Below are positions 15,523 to 24,203 of a DNA stretch of 32,072 nucleotides, piece after piece. The first letter of the stretch is position 1. Each line of letters starts with the position of its first letter. The notes under the pieces are model-generated. The model was given only the letters and a program-made list of their open reading frames with translations, had not been told where the DNA came from and did no database searches. This stretch comes from CAYSBK01 sp964429265 (lineage in GTDB: Bacteria > Planctomycetota > Phycisphaerae > Sedimentisphaerales > Anaerobacaceae). Position numbers and translations under genes: made by a program. The DNA lies in assembly GCA_964429265.1 (NCBI GenBank), contig CAYSBK010000012.1, forward strand, positions 1-32,072, written 5' to 3'.

Positions 15523-17421
15523 TTGAAAAAGCGACTTGTAACTTTGATATTCTTGGCGGCACTGGCGTCGTTGATAGCGACTTCGAGTGCTGCAAGCCCA
15601 GAGCTCGGCGACCACAGCGACGGCAGCCGTGCCGTGCCGGTCCATTTCATAAACCTGCTCGATGAACAGGGCCAGAAGGTTTCACCGGCCGACGACCGAC
15701 CCCAGCCGTTTTCACTACGCCAGACCTGCGGACTCTGCCACAGCTACGAAACCGTCGCAAGCGGCTGGCACTTCAACGCCACCGACACAAACGTCCCGCC
15801 GGGCCGGCCGGGCCAGTTCTGGATATACGCCGACCCCGCCGCCGCCACCCAGTTGCCCATCTCCTATCGCCCCTGGCCGAACACCTTTCGCCCACAAAAG
15901 CTCGGCATATCACCCTGGCAGTTCACGCTGCTTTTTGCAAGGCACACCCCCGGCGGCGCCGCCGGCGAGATGGAAAGCGACGTCCCGGATGAGATTATGC
16001 GACAATTCATCTCGGGCAAGCTCGAAATAAACTGCCTGGCCTGTCACAATGCAGCCCCGGCCCAGAACCAGCCCGAGTACGCCCGCCAGGTACAGAATCA
16101 AAATCTCCGCTGGGCCGCCACCGCGGCATCCGGCCTTGCCTCGGTCAAGGGCCAGGCAAGCCGCCAGGGCGACACCTACGACCCCCTCACCGGCAGTGCC
16201 ATATCCGTAAAGTACGAACAGGGGATATTCGGCTCGGCCGACCGCGTCCTGCTTGACATAACCCGCCAGGTGCCGAACAACCGATGCTATTTCTGTCACT
16301 CCAACACAGACGTCGACCCCGCCAGACCCGAAAGATGGATGGCCGATGAAGACGTCCACCTCGCCGCCGGTATGCGCTGCGTCGACTGCCACCGTCACGG
16401 CATCGACCACAATATCACCCGCGGCTACGAAGGCGAAGAAGCCGCCTCGAAAAATCCCCTTGCAGCGGTTTCGACCTGCCGCGGCTGCCATCTCGGAACC
16501 GACCATTCCCCGCCGGACACAGGCCGACTTGGTGCACCCAGGCCCAGCCACAACGGTATCCCAACGATCCACTTCGAAAAGCTCACCTGCACCGCCTGTC
16601 ACAGCGGCCCATGGCCCGCCCAGGAAACCATTCGTACAAAAACCTCGCGGGCGCATTTGCTCGGCCTGTTCAACTCTAAGCGCAACGACGATGCCCTGCC
16701 CCACATCATCTATCCCGTTTTCGCACGCCGCCACGCAATCGGCGCTGCTTACGCGGGCGGACTGCTGACGCTGGCCGGCCAAGGCAAGCTCGCGCCACAC
16801 AAGCTCATCTGGCCCGCCTTCTGGGCTGTTATGAAAGACGGCAAGGTCGAACCTATCGACATTAAGACCGTCAAGGCAACTGTGCCGCCGTTACTTTCCC
16901 GAGCATCCCGACGATCGTCGGACGATTGGCCCAGACTCAGCAAAGACGACATCGCAGCGGTCCTTAAATCGTTTGCCGCCGACACCACGCTGCAGGCTGA
17001 AGCGGTATACATCGCAGGTGGTACGCTCTACCGCCTCGACGATTCGGGCAACCTCGTTGCCGAACCAGACCATCCGGCCGCTCAACCCTCTATGTGGCCG
17101 ATCGCACACAACGTCCGCCCGGCCCAGCAGTCGCTCGGCGCCGGCGGCTGCAAGGATTGTCACACCACCGGCGCCCCGTTCGTATTCGGCAAAGTCGAAG
17201 TGGACTCACCCGTTGCACAGCCGCCCCTTTCCAATAAGATTATGGCCGATTTCCAGAACCGGAAACCCTCGTATATGAAGGCCTTCGCAATGTCGTTCGT
17301 GTTCAGGCCGTGGCTGAAACTCGTGGCGCTGCTTTCCTGTGCGGCGGTGGCAGCCGTACTTTTGTTTTACGGACTCAAAGCCCTGGGCTGCATCGTGCGG
17401 TTCCTTGGCGAGAAAATCTGA
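15523..17421 (+). CDS. Heptaheme c-type cytochrome, membrane anchored (632 aa)
   Basis: The likely start is the TTG at 15523, about 11 nt after GAAAGGA (15505-15511). It gives a clean Sec signal (M-K-K-R-L-V then a hydrophobic stretch to S-S-A-A near residue 24). A TTG at 15499 is in frame but would place the ribosome binding site inside the gene. Seven CxxCH haem sites are visible: CGLCH (69-73), CLACH (171-175), CYFCH (255-259), CVDCH (286-290), CRGCH (319-323), CTACH (356-360) and CKDCH (543-547). A hydrophobic helix near residues 598-618 anchors the C-terminus. The protein should sit on the outer face of the cytoplasmic membrane and carry electrons. I do not recognise a characterised family. 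The membrane protein encoded next is a likely quinone-side partner. Confidence 0.9.
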   Translation: MKKRLVTLIFLAALASLIATSSAASPELGDHSDGSRAVPVHFINLLDEQGQKVSPADDRPQPFSLRQTCGLCHSYETVASGWHFNATDTNVPPGRPGQFWIYADPAAATQLPISYRPWPNTFRPQKLGISPWQFTLLFARHTPGGAAGEMESDVPDEIMRQFISGKLEINCLACHNAAPAQNQPEYARQVQNQNLRWAATAASGLASVKGQASRQGDTYDPLTGSAISVKYEQGIFGSADRVLLDITRQVPNNRCYFCHSNTDVDPARPERWMADEDVHLAAGMRCVDCHRHGIDHNITRGYEGEEAASKNPLAAVSTCRGCHLGTDHSPPDTGRLGAPRPSHNGIPTIHFEKLTCTACHSGPWPAQETIRTKTSRAHLLGLFNSKRNDDALPHIIYPVFARRHAIGAAYAGGLLTLAGQGKLAPHKLIWPAFWAVMKDGKVEPIDIKTVKATVPPLLSRASRRSSDDWPRLSKDDIAAVLKSFAADTTLQAEAVYIAGGTLYRLDDSGNLVAEPDHPAAQPSMWPIAHNVRPAQQSLGAGGCKDCHTTGAPFVFGKVEVDSPVAQPPLSNKIMADFQNRKPSYMKAFAMSFVFRPWLKLVALLSCAAVAAVLLFYGLKALGCIVRFLGEKI

Positions 17422-17443
17422 AACTCGAACCCGAAGGTATGCT

Positions 17444-18112
17444 ATGTTCCGAATCCTCGCTGCAACAACTTTTGCCCTGCTCGCTGCAGTAATCGTGGTT
17501 CATTACATAATCATCCGTTGCCGCTGCAGGCCGCCGGCAGACGAACCCGCCGGCAGCATCTGCACGGCCGTGCTGAGAAAGCTGGTCTACTTGTTAACAC
17601 TGTTGCTGTTACCTCAGCGGCTCAGCCTCCTGGGAAAATTTCGGAAACTGCTGTATCTACTGGCGCTGCTGTGCTTCGCTGTCCTGGCCGTCACCGGCTT
17701 CTACCCCGCCCTGGTCTTGCGCGAAGAACTATCGGGCTACCTGCTGATGGTCCACGTCTCCGCCGGCGGTGCCTTCGCAGCCTGCCTGGCTCTGCTGGCC
17801 CTGATGTGGGCCGACCACTGCCGCTTCGACGGCACAGATTGGCAACGGCTGACGGGATTATTCCGCCGAACAGCCCGATCCACAACGGAAACACCTCCCG
17901 CCCGGCTCTGTCAGAAACTTGTTTTCTGGATAATCCTCGTTGCCGCTTTGCCGCTTATCCTGTCGGTTGTTCTCAGTATGTTCCCGCTGCTCGGCACGGA
18001 AGGCCAACTCCTGCTTGCCGAAGTTCACCGTTACTGTGCCGTGGCCTTTACCGTGCTCGGCGTTTGGTATATTTATCTGCTTGGTATCCTCAGCGGTCAC
18101 GGGATAAAATAG
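17444..18112 (+). CDS. Five-helix membrane protein, probable b-type cytochrome subunit (222 aa)
   Basis: The ATG at 17444 follows GAAGG and lies 22 bp after the cytochrome stop. An upstream in-frame start would overlap the cytochrome gene. Hydrophobic helices fall near residues 5-25, 68-90, 98-124, 160-182 and 192-215. Histidines H104 (in M-V-H-V-S-A-G-G) and H125 lie in or next to helix 3, and H195 (in E-V-H-R-Y-C) lies in the last helix. This arrangement resembles cytochrome b561 or hydrogenase-type cytochrome b subunits, which bind haem and exchange electrons with quinones. The family assignment is inferred from layout, as I see no decisive motif. With the heptaheme cytochrome it would form a quinone/periplasm electron-transfer module. 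Confidence 0.75.
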   Translation: MFRILAATTFALLAAVIVVHYIIIRCRCRPPADEPAGSICTAVLRKLVYLLTLLLLPQRLSLLGKFRKLLYLLALLCFAVLAVTGFYPALVLREELSGYLLMVHVSAGGAFAACLALLALMWADHCRFDGTDWQRLTGLFRRTARSTTETPPARLCQKLVFWIILVAALPLILSVVLSMFPLLGTEGQLLLAEVHRYCAVAFTVLGVWYIYLLGILSGHGIK

Positions 18113-18205
18113 TCCCCTGTCCTGACGGTGAAAGACAGGTGGACGCCGGTTGACATAACAAGGCGGACAAAGGCGTTACGGTTAACTCGTTAAGGAGATG
18201 GAATT

Positions 18206-19570
18206 ATGAGCAACGAGATGCTGCCAAATTACATCAAAATGGCCTCGCCCAATCCGGCCGAAAAAAGGGCGCCTTGGTACAAGAACACAGCACCGGCTTA
18301 TGCCGGCATCTTCCTTTGGGTTGTCTTCTATATGGCCATCGCCGATGGCACCCTCCCCGAGGCAGGCTTGGGTCTGAGCCTGTTGGGTCTGCTCATCGCG
18401 GCTGTAGTCTGCCATTTCTTGTTCTACCTCGTACCCGGCCTGTTCGGAATGAAAACGGGTTACCCCCTTTACGTTGTGGGGTCCTCAACTTATGGCACGC
18501 TGGGCGGTTTTTTGATGCCCGGGCTGTTGATGGGACTGCTCCAGTTCGGCTGGCTTGCCGTAAACACCGCCATCGCCACCGATTTCATCCTCCAGGCAAC
18601 GGGCAAACCACCCTCCGTCGATGCACAGGGGGTCTTTCACGGCAGCGCCGCCTTCACAATCGTCGCAATCATCTGGGCTTTGGTGGCCGTGTTCGTCGCC
18701 ATTAAGGGCATTCAATATGTCGGAAAAGTCTCCACCTTCCTGCCCATAGTACCACTTATAATGATCCTCGTCGTTTTCTTAAGCAACGTCGGCAACGCCG
18801 GTAACTTTCAGCCTGCCGCCGATGCAAAACCTGCCGTCGGATTCCTGACCATAATAGCCATCGTTGTCGGTTTCTTCGCCACTGCCGGCGCCGCCGGCGT
18901 TGACTTCGGTATGAATAACCGCAATACCAGGGATGTCCAGCTTGGCGGGCTCGTAGGCATCACGCTGGCAATTCTGGTTGCCGGCGGCTTGCCGCTTATT
19001 GCGATAGCCGGCGCTCATGCCGGCCCGAATAAACCCGACAGCTTCTTCTTCGACGCCGTCATCCGGGCACAAGGCGGCTTCCTCGCCAAGATTATGTTTA
19101 TCCTGTTTGCAATAGCGAGCTTCCCCGCCGCATGCTTCTGTTCATTTATCGCCGGCAACAGTATCGGAACGATGTTCCCCAAGACAAACAAAACCCTTAT
19201 GGTCTTGATAGGCGCCGTTATTGCCATCGTCCTGGCGTCGATAGGCTGGGCACTCAAGCTGGTCGCTTTCTTCCAGATCATCGGTGCGTCTTTTGGCCCT
19301 ATCTGCGGCTCAATGGTAGCTGATTATCTTTTAAGCGGCCGCAAATGGGCCGGGCCTCGAAGAGGTATTAATTGGGCAGGCTATATCGCCTGGGCCGTTG
19401 GTTTCGTCGTCGGCATACTGCCCAGGATAGGCGGTGAACGCTTCAGCTTTATCAACCCCGCTCCGGTGATTGCCTTTGTCATCGGGTTTGTGCTGTATGC
19501 AGCGTTAGCAAAAATTGGACTTCAACCACCGGTGGTCGATCTGAGTTCGGCCGGGGCTGCAGAGCGTTGA
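18206..19570 (+). CDS. NCS1-family permease, cytosine permease-like (454 aa)
   Basis: The ATG at 18206 follows AAGGAG (18192-18197). The protein has about twelve hydrophobic helices and the overall pattern of the nucleobase:cation symporter-1 family: a short cytosolic N-terminus ending A-P-W-Y, then G-I-F-L-W, helix 3 with G-L-L-Q-F-G-W, and later G-A-S-F-G-P-I-C-G-S-M-V-A-D-Y. Known members import cytosine, other nucleobases, hydantoins or thiamine with a cation. A sugar substrate would be atypical, so its relation to the upstream dehydrogenases is unclear. It is separated from the membrane cytochrome by 93 bp. That gap contains an exact TTGACA (18150-18155) but no matching -10, so it may be transcribed separately. 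It is the last gene before the convergent terminator region. Confidence 0.85.
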   Translation: MSNEMLPNYIKMASPNPAEKRAPWYKNTAPAYAGIFLWVVFYMAIADGTLPEAGLGLSLLGLLIAAVVCHFLFYLVPGLFGMKTGYPLYVVGSSTYGTLGGFLMPGLLMGLLQFGWLAVNTAIATDFILQATGKPPSVDAQGVFHGSAAFTIVAIIWALVAVFVAIKGIQYVGKVSTFLPIVPLIMILVVFLSNVGNAGNFQPAADAKPAVGFLTIIAIVVGFFATAGAAGVDFGMNNRNTRDVQLGGLVGITLAILVAGGLPLIAIAGAHAGPNKPDSFFFDAVIRAQGGFLAKIMFILFAIASFPAACFCSFIAGNSIGTMFPKTNKTLMVLIGAVIAIVLASIGWALKLVAFFQIIGASFGPICGSMVADYLLSGRKWAGPRRGINWAGYIAWAVGFVVGILPRIGGERFSFINPAPVIAFVIGFVLYAALAKIGLQPPVVDLSSAGAAER

Positions 19571-19601
19571 CGCAAGTGCCCTGTAGGAATGGAGTTTGGC
19601 C

Positions 19602-19681
19602 GGGGCAAAGCCCCCCACAACAAGCTTGAGTGAAACGGCCGGTTACGGCCGGCAGCAGGAAGCAGCTACCGGACTTTTCTT
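19602..19681. terminator. Convergent terminator region between the permease and acsE
   Basis: Three hairpins lie between the facing stop codons. The first is GGGGC-AAA-GCCCC (19602-19614). The second is CGGCCG-GTTA-CGGCCG (19636-19651). The third has CCGG and AGC arms with one mismatch (19649-19672) and is followed on the plus strand by a T-rich tract (19675-19681), which makes it the best intrinsic terminator for plus-strand transcripts. For minus-strand transcripts the second hairpin is followed by TTTC, a weaker signal. The third overlaps the second, so only one can form at a time. Confidence 0.5.
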
Positions 19682-20498
19682 ACACGGCTTTGTATACCTT
19701 CAAGAAGCTGTCGGAATATATCTGCCTGTTCATCAGCATCTCGGCGGTCGCAACAACGTTCATAAGCTGCCGGTCCAGAACATCCGCAATGGCCGAATCG
19801 AGCCCGTGCGACATCGCCATAGCGAGAAACGTTCGATTTATCAGGCTTCGCTCGCTGGCGCCCTGCGAAATATTCGACAGCCCCACCGTCATATGCGGAG
19901 CCGGGTCCGACAGGTACCGTATCTGGTCCATCGCCGCCAGGATATTGCTGGCCTGAACCTGCGCGTTCGGAACCTTCACCGGCAGCAGGATCGGGTCGAT
20001 GAACAACCTCTGCGTGTCGAAGCCCTTCTCCATCGCCTTCTGCACTATCTCCGCCGCCAGCGCAACCCGCGTATCCACGTCCTGCGGCACGCCGTTCTTG
20101 TCCATCGTCAGGGCGACGACGCAGGACTTCGGCCCCGCCTGTTCGGCCATCTCGATGTACTTGTCGAACACCTCCTCGTCGGATTTCTTGTTCAAAGGAG
20201 TCGAGTTCAAAAGAATGCCGTTCTCCGTGTTCGCCGCCTTTAACCCCGCCGCTATTACGTTCGGCTTCTGCGAATCCAGCGATAAAGGCGCATCACACGC
20301 GGCCTGAATAGTCTCCACCAGCCATTGCATCGCCCCTTCCTGGTCGGCCGCCGCCGTCCCCACGTTCACATCCAGGTAAGTTGCCCCTGCGTCCACCTGC
20401 CTCTTCGCCAGCTCCTGGATAACCTTCGCGTTCTTCTCTGCAATGGCCCGCTTGACATCCTTGAACATACCATTGATTCGTTCGGCTATGAGAATCAT
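19680..20498 (-). CDS. acsE: Methyltetrahydrofolate:corrinoid iron-sulfur protein methyltransferase (272 aa)
   Basis: Transfers the methyl group of methyl-tetrahydrofolate to the cobalt of the corrinoid iron-sulfur protein (AcsCD), linking the methyl and carbonyl branches of the Wood-Ljungdahl pathway in the cytosol. The start is the ATG at 20498. A GTG nine bases upstream lies in the purine-rich ribosome binding region. The pterin-binding TIM barrel is recognised by D-V-N-V-G (D43, N45), L-D-S (D75), L-N-S-T (N98), I-D-P-I-L-L-P-V (D168) and G-L-S-N-I-S-Q-G (N209). These are the positions that bind folate in the Moorella enzyme. The length is close to the family norm of about 262. It is the last gene of the nine-gene unit, 34 bp after acsD. 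Confidence 0.93.
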   Translation of the reverse strand: MILIAERINGMFKDVKRAIAEKNAKVIQELAKRQVDAGATYLDVNVGTAAADQEGAMQWLVETIQAACDAPLSLDSQKPNVIAAGLKAANTENGILLNSTPLNKKSDEEVFDKYIEMAEQAGPKSCVVALTMDKNGVPQDVDTRVALAAEIVQKAMEKGFDTQRLFIDPILLPVKVPNAQVQASNILAAMDQIRYLSDPAPHMTVGLSNISQGASERSLINRTFLAMAMSHGLDSAIADVLDRQLMNVVATAEMLMNRQIYSDSFLKVYKAV

Positions 20499-20532
20499 AA
20501 CTACCACCTTCCCTTCTGTCCTGCGGACCGCC

Positions 20533-21489
20533 TTATCGCCATATCTCGTTGATAAAGTCCCTCACCGCCGCTATGGCCTGCGGGTGCCTCATACGGATAA
20601 TGTCGGCCCCGGCCTGCAGCAGACAAATCGCCGTGGTCGCCTCCCACAGCGGACCACGCTTGGCCGCCGGGCCCCATTCCGGCACGTCGTCCTGCTTGGA
20701 CTCCTTGGCCCGCCACGACTCGTAGCCCACGTCGCAGATCACCGGCATCGCCATCATCTTGTCCCCGCCCAGCGCCGCCAGCCGCTGACGCTCCTGGATC
20801 GAGTACGAATACTCCATCCCGTACCCCAGCGCACCGGTCGCCTGGAACGTCACGATTCGCTCCAGCGGAAAACCCATATCCGAAACCAGAATGTTCACCT
20901 GCTTGCTGATGTTGATGTCCAGCGGGGCCTCCGTTATCAAGTTGTGCTTGTCCGCAAGTGCAATCGCCGTAAGCGACTTGTAATTGTTCTCCGTGACGGT
21001 CCCCAGCAGCACGTTTTCCCCTTTGGCCGCCTCGCTGACTTTCGGCATCACCTCGTTGTCTTTCTGGTCGTCCCCGCAGCCCCATAGTATCAGCGGCACA
21101 CCGACCGCTTTCAAAACCTCCTCGGTAACCTTCACGGCGTGCGCCGCATCCCTGTTGCCCTTGTCCGGGTGTATCCCGTCGAACTTCAAACAAATAAGCT
21201 CCGCGCCGAACTGTTCAACGCACTTCTTCGCCCAGTCCGCCGGATTGCCGACAACGTCCTTGTAAGGCTCGACCAGAACCCCCGGCCAGTCCTGCGGCTC
21301 GCAATCCAGCACGTCGATCGCGATCACCGGTTTTTCACCGGCGTCCTCAAACGTCCCGCCGTACACTACGTTCTTCGCACCGCCCACCGTCACGGTGGAT
21401 GTGCGAGTGCCTCCCTGCTGGCTCGTGGCACCTATGGTCAGGCGATTGACCGAGCCGACAAAACCATCCGAAACTTGCGGTAACGGCAT
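20533..21489 (-). CDS. acsD: Corrinoid iron-sulfur protein small subunit, CODH/ACS delta (318 aa)
   Basis: Forms the corrinoid iron-sulfur protein with AcsC. The heterodimer carries the methyl group on cobalamin from AcsE to acetyl-CoA synthase. The ATG at 21489 follows GGAGGT. The protein is a TIM barrel that matches the bacterial delta subunit throughout, for example D-F-D-G-I-H-like segment K-F-D-G-I-H-P-D, A-T-G-A-L-G-Y-G-M-E-Y-S-Y-S, and the C-terminal run with W-E-A-T-T-A near a corrinoid-facing loop. Length agrees with the Moorella subunit (about 320). No iron-sulfur motif is expected or seen here, as the cluster is in AcsC. It sits 28 bp after cooC. In many acetogens acsC and acsD are adjacent, but here acsV and cooC are inserted between them. 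Confidence 0.93.
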   Translation of the reverse strand: MPLPQVSDGFVGSVNRLTIGATSQQGGTRTSTVTVGGAKNVVYGGTFEDAGEKPVIAIDVLDCEPQDWPGVLVEPYKDVVGNPADWAKKCVEQFGAELICLKFDGIHPDKGNRDAAHAVKVTEEVLKAVGVPLILWGCGDDQKDNEVMPKVSEAAKGENVLLGTVTENNYKSLTAIALADKHNLITEAPLDINISKQVNILVSDMGFPLERIVTFQATGALGYGMEYSYSIQERQRLAALGGDKMMAMPVICDVGYESWRAKESKQDDVPEWGPAAKRGPLWEATTAICLLQAGADIIRMRHPQAIAAVRDFINEIWR

Positions 21490-21517
21490 TTGCTGACCTC
21501 CAACAGTCTTTAGTGTT

Positions 21518-22261
21518 TCATTGCTTGTTCACGATACCCAGCTTTCGGGCCAGTATTTGCTTCAAAGCCGTGTATGCCTCATTGTCTTCGGCAATGTCGA
21601 AAATCGTCCTGCCCTCGCAGCCCACCTGCTCCAGCGACTGGTCGTACGGAATCGACCCCAGAAGCTCGATGGTCTCCAGCTTCTGCGGCGTCCGCACCTT
21701 GTTCCAGATCAGCCCGGTGCGTTTTATAGAAATCGGCAGCGTCCCGGCCAGGTCAAAAATCCGCTGCGCCGTCATCGCCCCCAGCGGCGTGGCCTCGGCC
21801 ACTATGCACAGCAAATCCACGTCGTTCGTCGTCCGACGCGAAAGGTGCTCCATCCCCGCCTCGTTGTCGATTATCACAAAACCGTAAGCCAACCCTAAAT
21901 CGTCCAGGAATTTGCGCAGCAGATTGTTCGCCGCACAGTAACAACCGGGACCCTCGGGCCGGCCCATCGTCAGCAGGTCAAAGCCCTTGGCCTCGGTCAC
22001 CGCCTGGTGAATCCCGTACTCGAAGTGCCGCGCCCTGTCGGTAATGACCTCGGTGGGTGACTTCGCTGCCGCCTGTTCGCGAACATCGGCAATGACCACC
22101 TCCGGCTCCACCGCCAGCAACGTCCCCAGGCACGAGTTCGGGTCCGCGTCGACCGCGAGCACCGCCTTCGGCGACTGCCCTATCAACGCTCGCACCATCA
22201 TCGCTGCTATCGTCGTCTTACCCGAACCGCCTTTGCCGCTGATTGCAATGCTTCTTATCAT
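21518..22261 (-). CDS. cooC: CooC-type nickel-insertion ATPase for CODH/ACS (247 aa)
   Basis: A MinD/ParA-like P-loop ATPase that delivers nickel to carbon monoxide dehydrogenase or acetyl-CoA synthase. The Walker A motif G-K-G-G-S-G-K-T-T occupies residues 9-17, and G-C-Y-C at 106-109 provides the CxC pair that binds nickel at the dimer interface. D-A-D-P-N near residue 38 is the typical switch segment. The start chosen is the ATG at 22261, which follows GATGAGG by 6 nt. An ATG at 22273 overlaps the stop codon of acsV in an ATGA arrangement and would add four residues, so it remains possible. The product is cytosolic. Only one CooC-type gene is present, so it may serve both CooS and AcsB. 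Confidence 0.92.
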   Translation of the reverse strand: MIRSIAISGKGGSGKTTIAAMMVRALIGQSPKAVLAVDADPNSCLGTLLAVEPEVVIADVREQAAAKSPTEVITDRARHFEYGIHQAVTEAKGFDLLTMGRPEGPGCYCAANNLLRKFLDDLGLAYGFVIIDNEAGMEHLSRRTTNDVDLLCIVAEATPLGAMTAQRIFDLAGTLPISIKRTGLIWNKVRTPQKLETIELLGSIPYDQSLEQVGCEGRTIFDIAEDNEAYTALKQILARKLGIVNKQ

Positions 22262-22269
22262 AGCCGACC

Positions 22270-24186
22270 TCATCCCTTTGCTGTCACCACCTCGACCGAA
22301 GGAAACAAAGACAAATCCGTATGAGGCAGAAACTTCGCCTGCACGAACTCCTCCATATACCCCGGGTGGCTCATCAGGTCGAAGTATGTCATACGCTCGG
22401 CGATTTGCTCGGCCGTTTCCATCGCCTTGCTCGCCAGCATAACAATCTTCGCGCCGGCGACCGACGTATTGCCCACGAACTGAATCTTCTCAGCCGGCAC
22501 GTCCGGCAGCATACCCACCGTAATCGCCTGCCTGACATTCAGATAATTCCCGAACCCCCCCGCAAGGTATATCGCATCCAGCTCTTCCGCCCTGGTTTGG
22601 GTCGATTCCATCAACACCTTTATCGCCGCAAAAACCCCCGCCTTCGAGCGAATCAGGTTGTTGATATCAGCCTGCGTAATCACGATTTCCTGGTATCCGT
22701 TCTCCGCTCGTACCAGCTCGTATTCAGGCCCTTCATCGCCGTGCTTGAGGCGACCGTTGCCGTCGGGTTTGAACCGGCCCGTCCGGTCGATAATGCCGTT
22801 GACAAAAAGCTCAGCCAGTACATCCAGCAGGCCCGACCCGCAGATACCGGCCGGCCGACTGTCTCCAATCGTCCGGAACTCGACCGAACCGTCCTGCTCT
22901 ATCCTGACCCTCTCGATCGCCCCGGAACCCGCCCGCATTCCGTGCTTTACACCGCTGCCTTCAAACGCAGGACCCGCGGAACTCGACGCACACACGAGCC
23001 ATTCCTTGTTGCCCAGCACCACCTCGCCGTTCGTGCCTATATCCACAAACAGCGAAAGCTCATCTCTTGCGTAAAGCCGCGTAGCAAGCACACCCGCCAC
23101 TATATCGCTGCCGACATACGCCGCCACGCTCGGCAGGCAATATAACAGGCCCCGCTTGTTGATTTGAATCCCCGCCTCGGCCGCGCGGATCGGCGGCACG
23201 AAGCTCGCCGTCGCGACGTACGGCTCACGCCGTATCCGCGTGCAATCAAGATTCAGCAAAAAGTGAACCATCGCCGTATTGCCCGCGCAGACTATCGTGG
23301 TTATGTCCTGCAGGTCGATCCGCTGCCGCGACGCCAGCGTAACGATCAGATTGTTCACGTCGTGTACTATCCGGTTTTGCATCTCGTCGAAGGCGTCGTT
23401 CTGCTCGGCGTAAATGATTCGCCGGATGTAATCCTCCCCGAAATTCATCTGGCTGTTGTACGTCGCTTCCGTGTCCACCGTCGATGCATCGTTCAGGTTC
23501 ACAAGGTGAGCCACGACCGTCGTCGTACCAAGATCAACCACCACCCCGAAATTCGTCCCGCATCGCTCCGGCGGCTCGACCTCCATAAGCTCGGTCGTAC
23601 CACCACGCCGTCCCACCGTTACCGCCAGCTCGTAATTGCACTGACGCAGGACGTGCGGCAGCTTCTGAAGGATGCGAAAGCCCGTCTGCATTACCGGCGC
23701 ATCAATCTGCCGACGGATCGCCACGTACAACCTCTCGTGGTCCGCCGTGTGGTCGCTCACCGTCGGCGGAGACATCTTCACGTGAAGCTTTCGAACCAGC
23801 GGGTCAAACTCGAAAACACCGCTCGGCATCTCGCCCGCCAGCTCGCTGAACCGCCGGGCGTCACTATCCATAAGTATCCGGCTGGTCTCGAGCGCGTGCC
23901 ACTTCGGAACCGTTACAACCAAATCCGACAGGACCTTCGTCTGGCACGCAAGCACCACGTTCTCACGAATCTCCTCCGGAGTAAGCAAAGTGGTCGGCCT
24001 GCTCTGAAACTGTCCCGAATCAACCTTGACCTTGCACTTGCCGCAGTACCCGTCGCCGCCGCAGATGCTCGTAAGGTACACCCCGACCTGCTGCGCCGCC
24101 TTCAACAGCGTCGTGCCTGCCGGCACCTTCGTATGAAGACCGCTCGGCTCAAAACGAACAACGAACTTCTTCTTGCTCTGCTCCAT
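22270..24186 (-). CDS. acsV: Corrinoid-protein reductive activator, RACo/AcsV type (638 aa)
   Basis: Uses ATP to return the corrinoid iron-sulfur protein from inactive Co(II) to active Co(I). Residues 1-95 are a plant-type [2Fe-2S] ferredoxin domain with cysteines C42, C48, C51 and C81. A linker and middle domain follow. The C-terminal part (about 214-638) is an ASKHA ATPase-like fold recognised by V-V-D-L-G-T-T-T (217-224), C-A-G-N-T-A-M (301-307), D-I-G-T-N-G-E (383-389) and G-G-F-G-N-Y near residue 570. Length is as in the Carboxydothermus enzyme. The gene is 17 bp after acsC, directly next to the protein it should reactivate. It differs from the methanogen and methyltransferase activators (RamA), which carry [4Fe-4S] ferredoxin domains. 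Confidence 0.93.
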   Translation of the reverse strand: MEQSKKKFVVRFEPSGLHTKVPAGTTLLKAAQQVGVYLTSICGGDGYCGKCKVKVDSGQFQSRPTTLLTPEEIRENVVLACQTKVLSDLVVTVPKWHALETSRILMDSDARRFSELAGEMPSGVFEFDPLVRKLHVKMSPPTVSDHTADHERLYVAIRRQIDAPVMQTGFRILQKLPHVLRQCNYELAVTVGRRGGTTELMEVEPPERCGTNFGVVVDLGTTTVVAHLVNLNDASTVDTEATYNSQMNFGEDYIRRIIYAEQNDAFDEMQNRIVHDVNNLIVTLASRQRIDLQDITTIVCAGNTAMVHFLLNLDCTRIRREPYVATASFVPPIRAAEAGIQINKRGLLYCLPSVAAYVGSDIVAGVLATRLYARDELSLFVDIGTNGEVVLGNKEWLVCASSSAGPAFEGSGVKHGMRAGSGAIERVRIEQDGSVEFRTIGDSRPAGICGSGLLDVLAELFVNGIIDRTGRFKPDGNGRLKHGDEGPEYELVRAENGYQEIVITQADINNLIRSKAGVFAAIKVLMESTQTRAEELDAIYLAGGFGNYLNVRQAITVGMLPDVPAEKIQFVGNTSVAGAKIVMLASKAMETAEQIAERMTYFDLMSHPGYMEEFVQAKFLPHTDLSLFPSVEVVTAKG

Positions 24187-24203
24187 CCAAATCCCAGGCG
24201 GAC

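Noticed and set aside
18150..18178. An exact TTGACA before the NCS1 permease.
   Set aside because: No acceptable -10 hexamer occurs 15-19 bp downstream, so I do not call a promoter on the -35 match alone.
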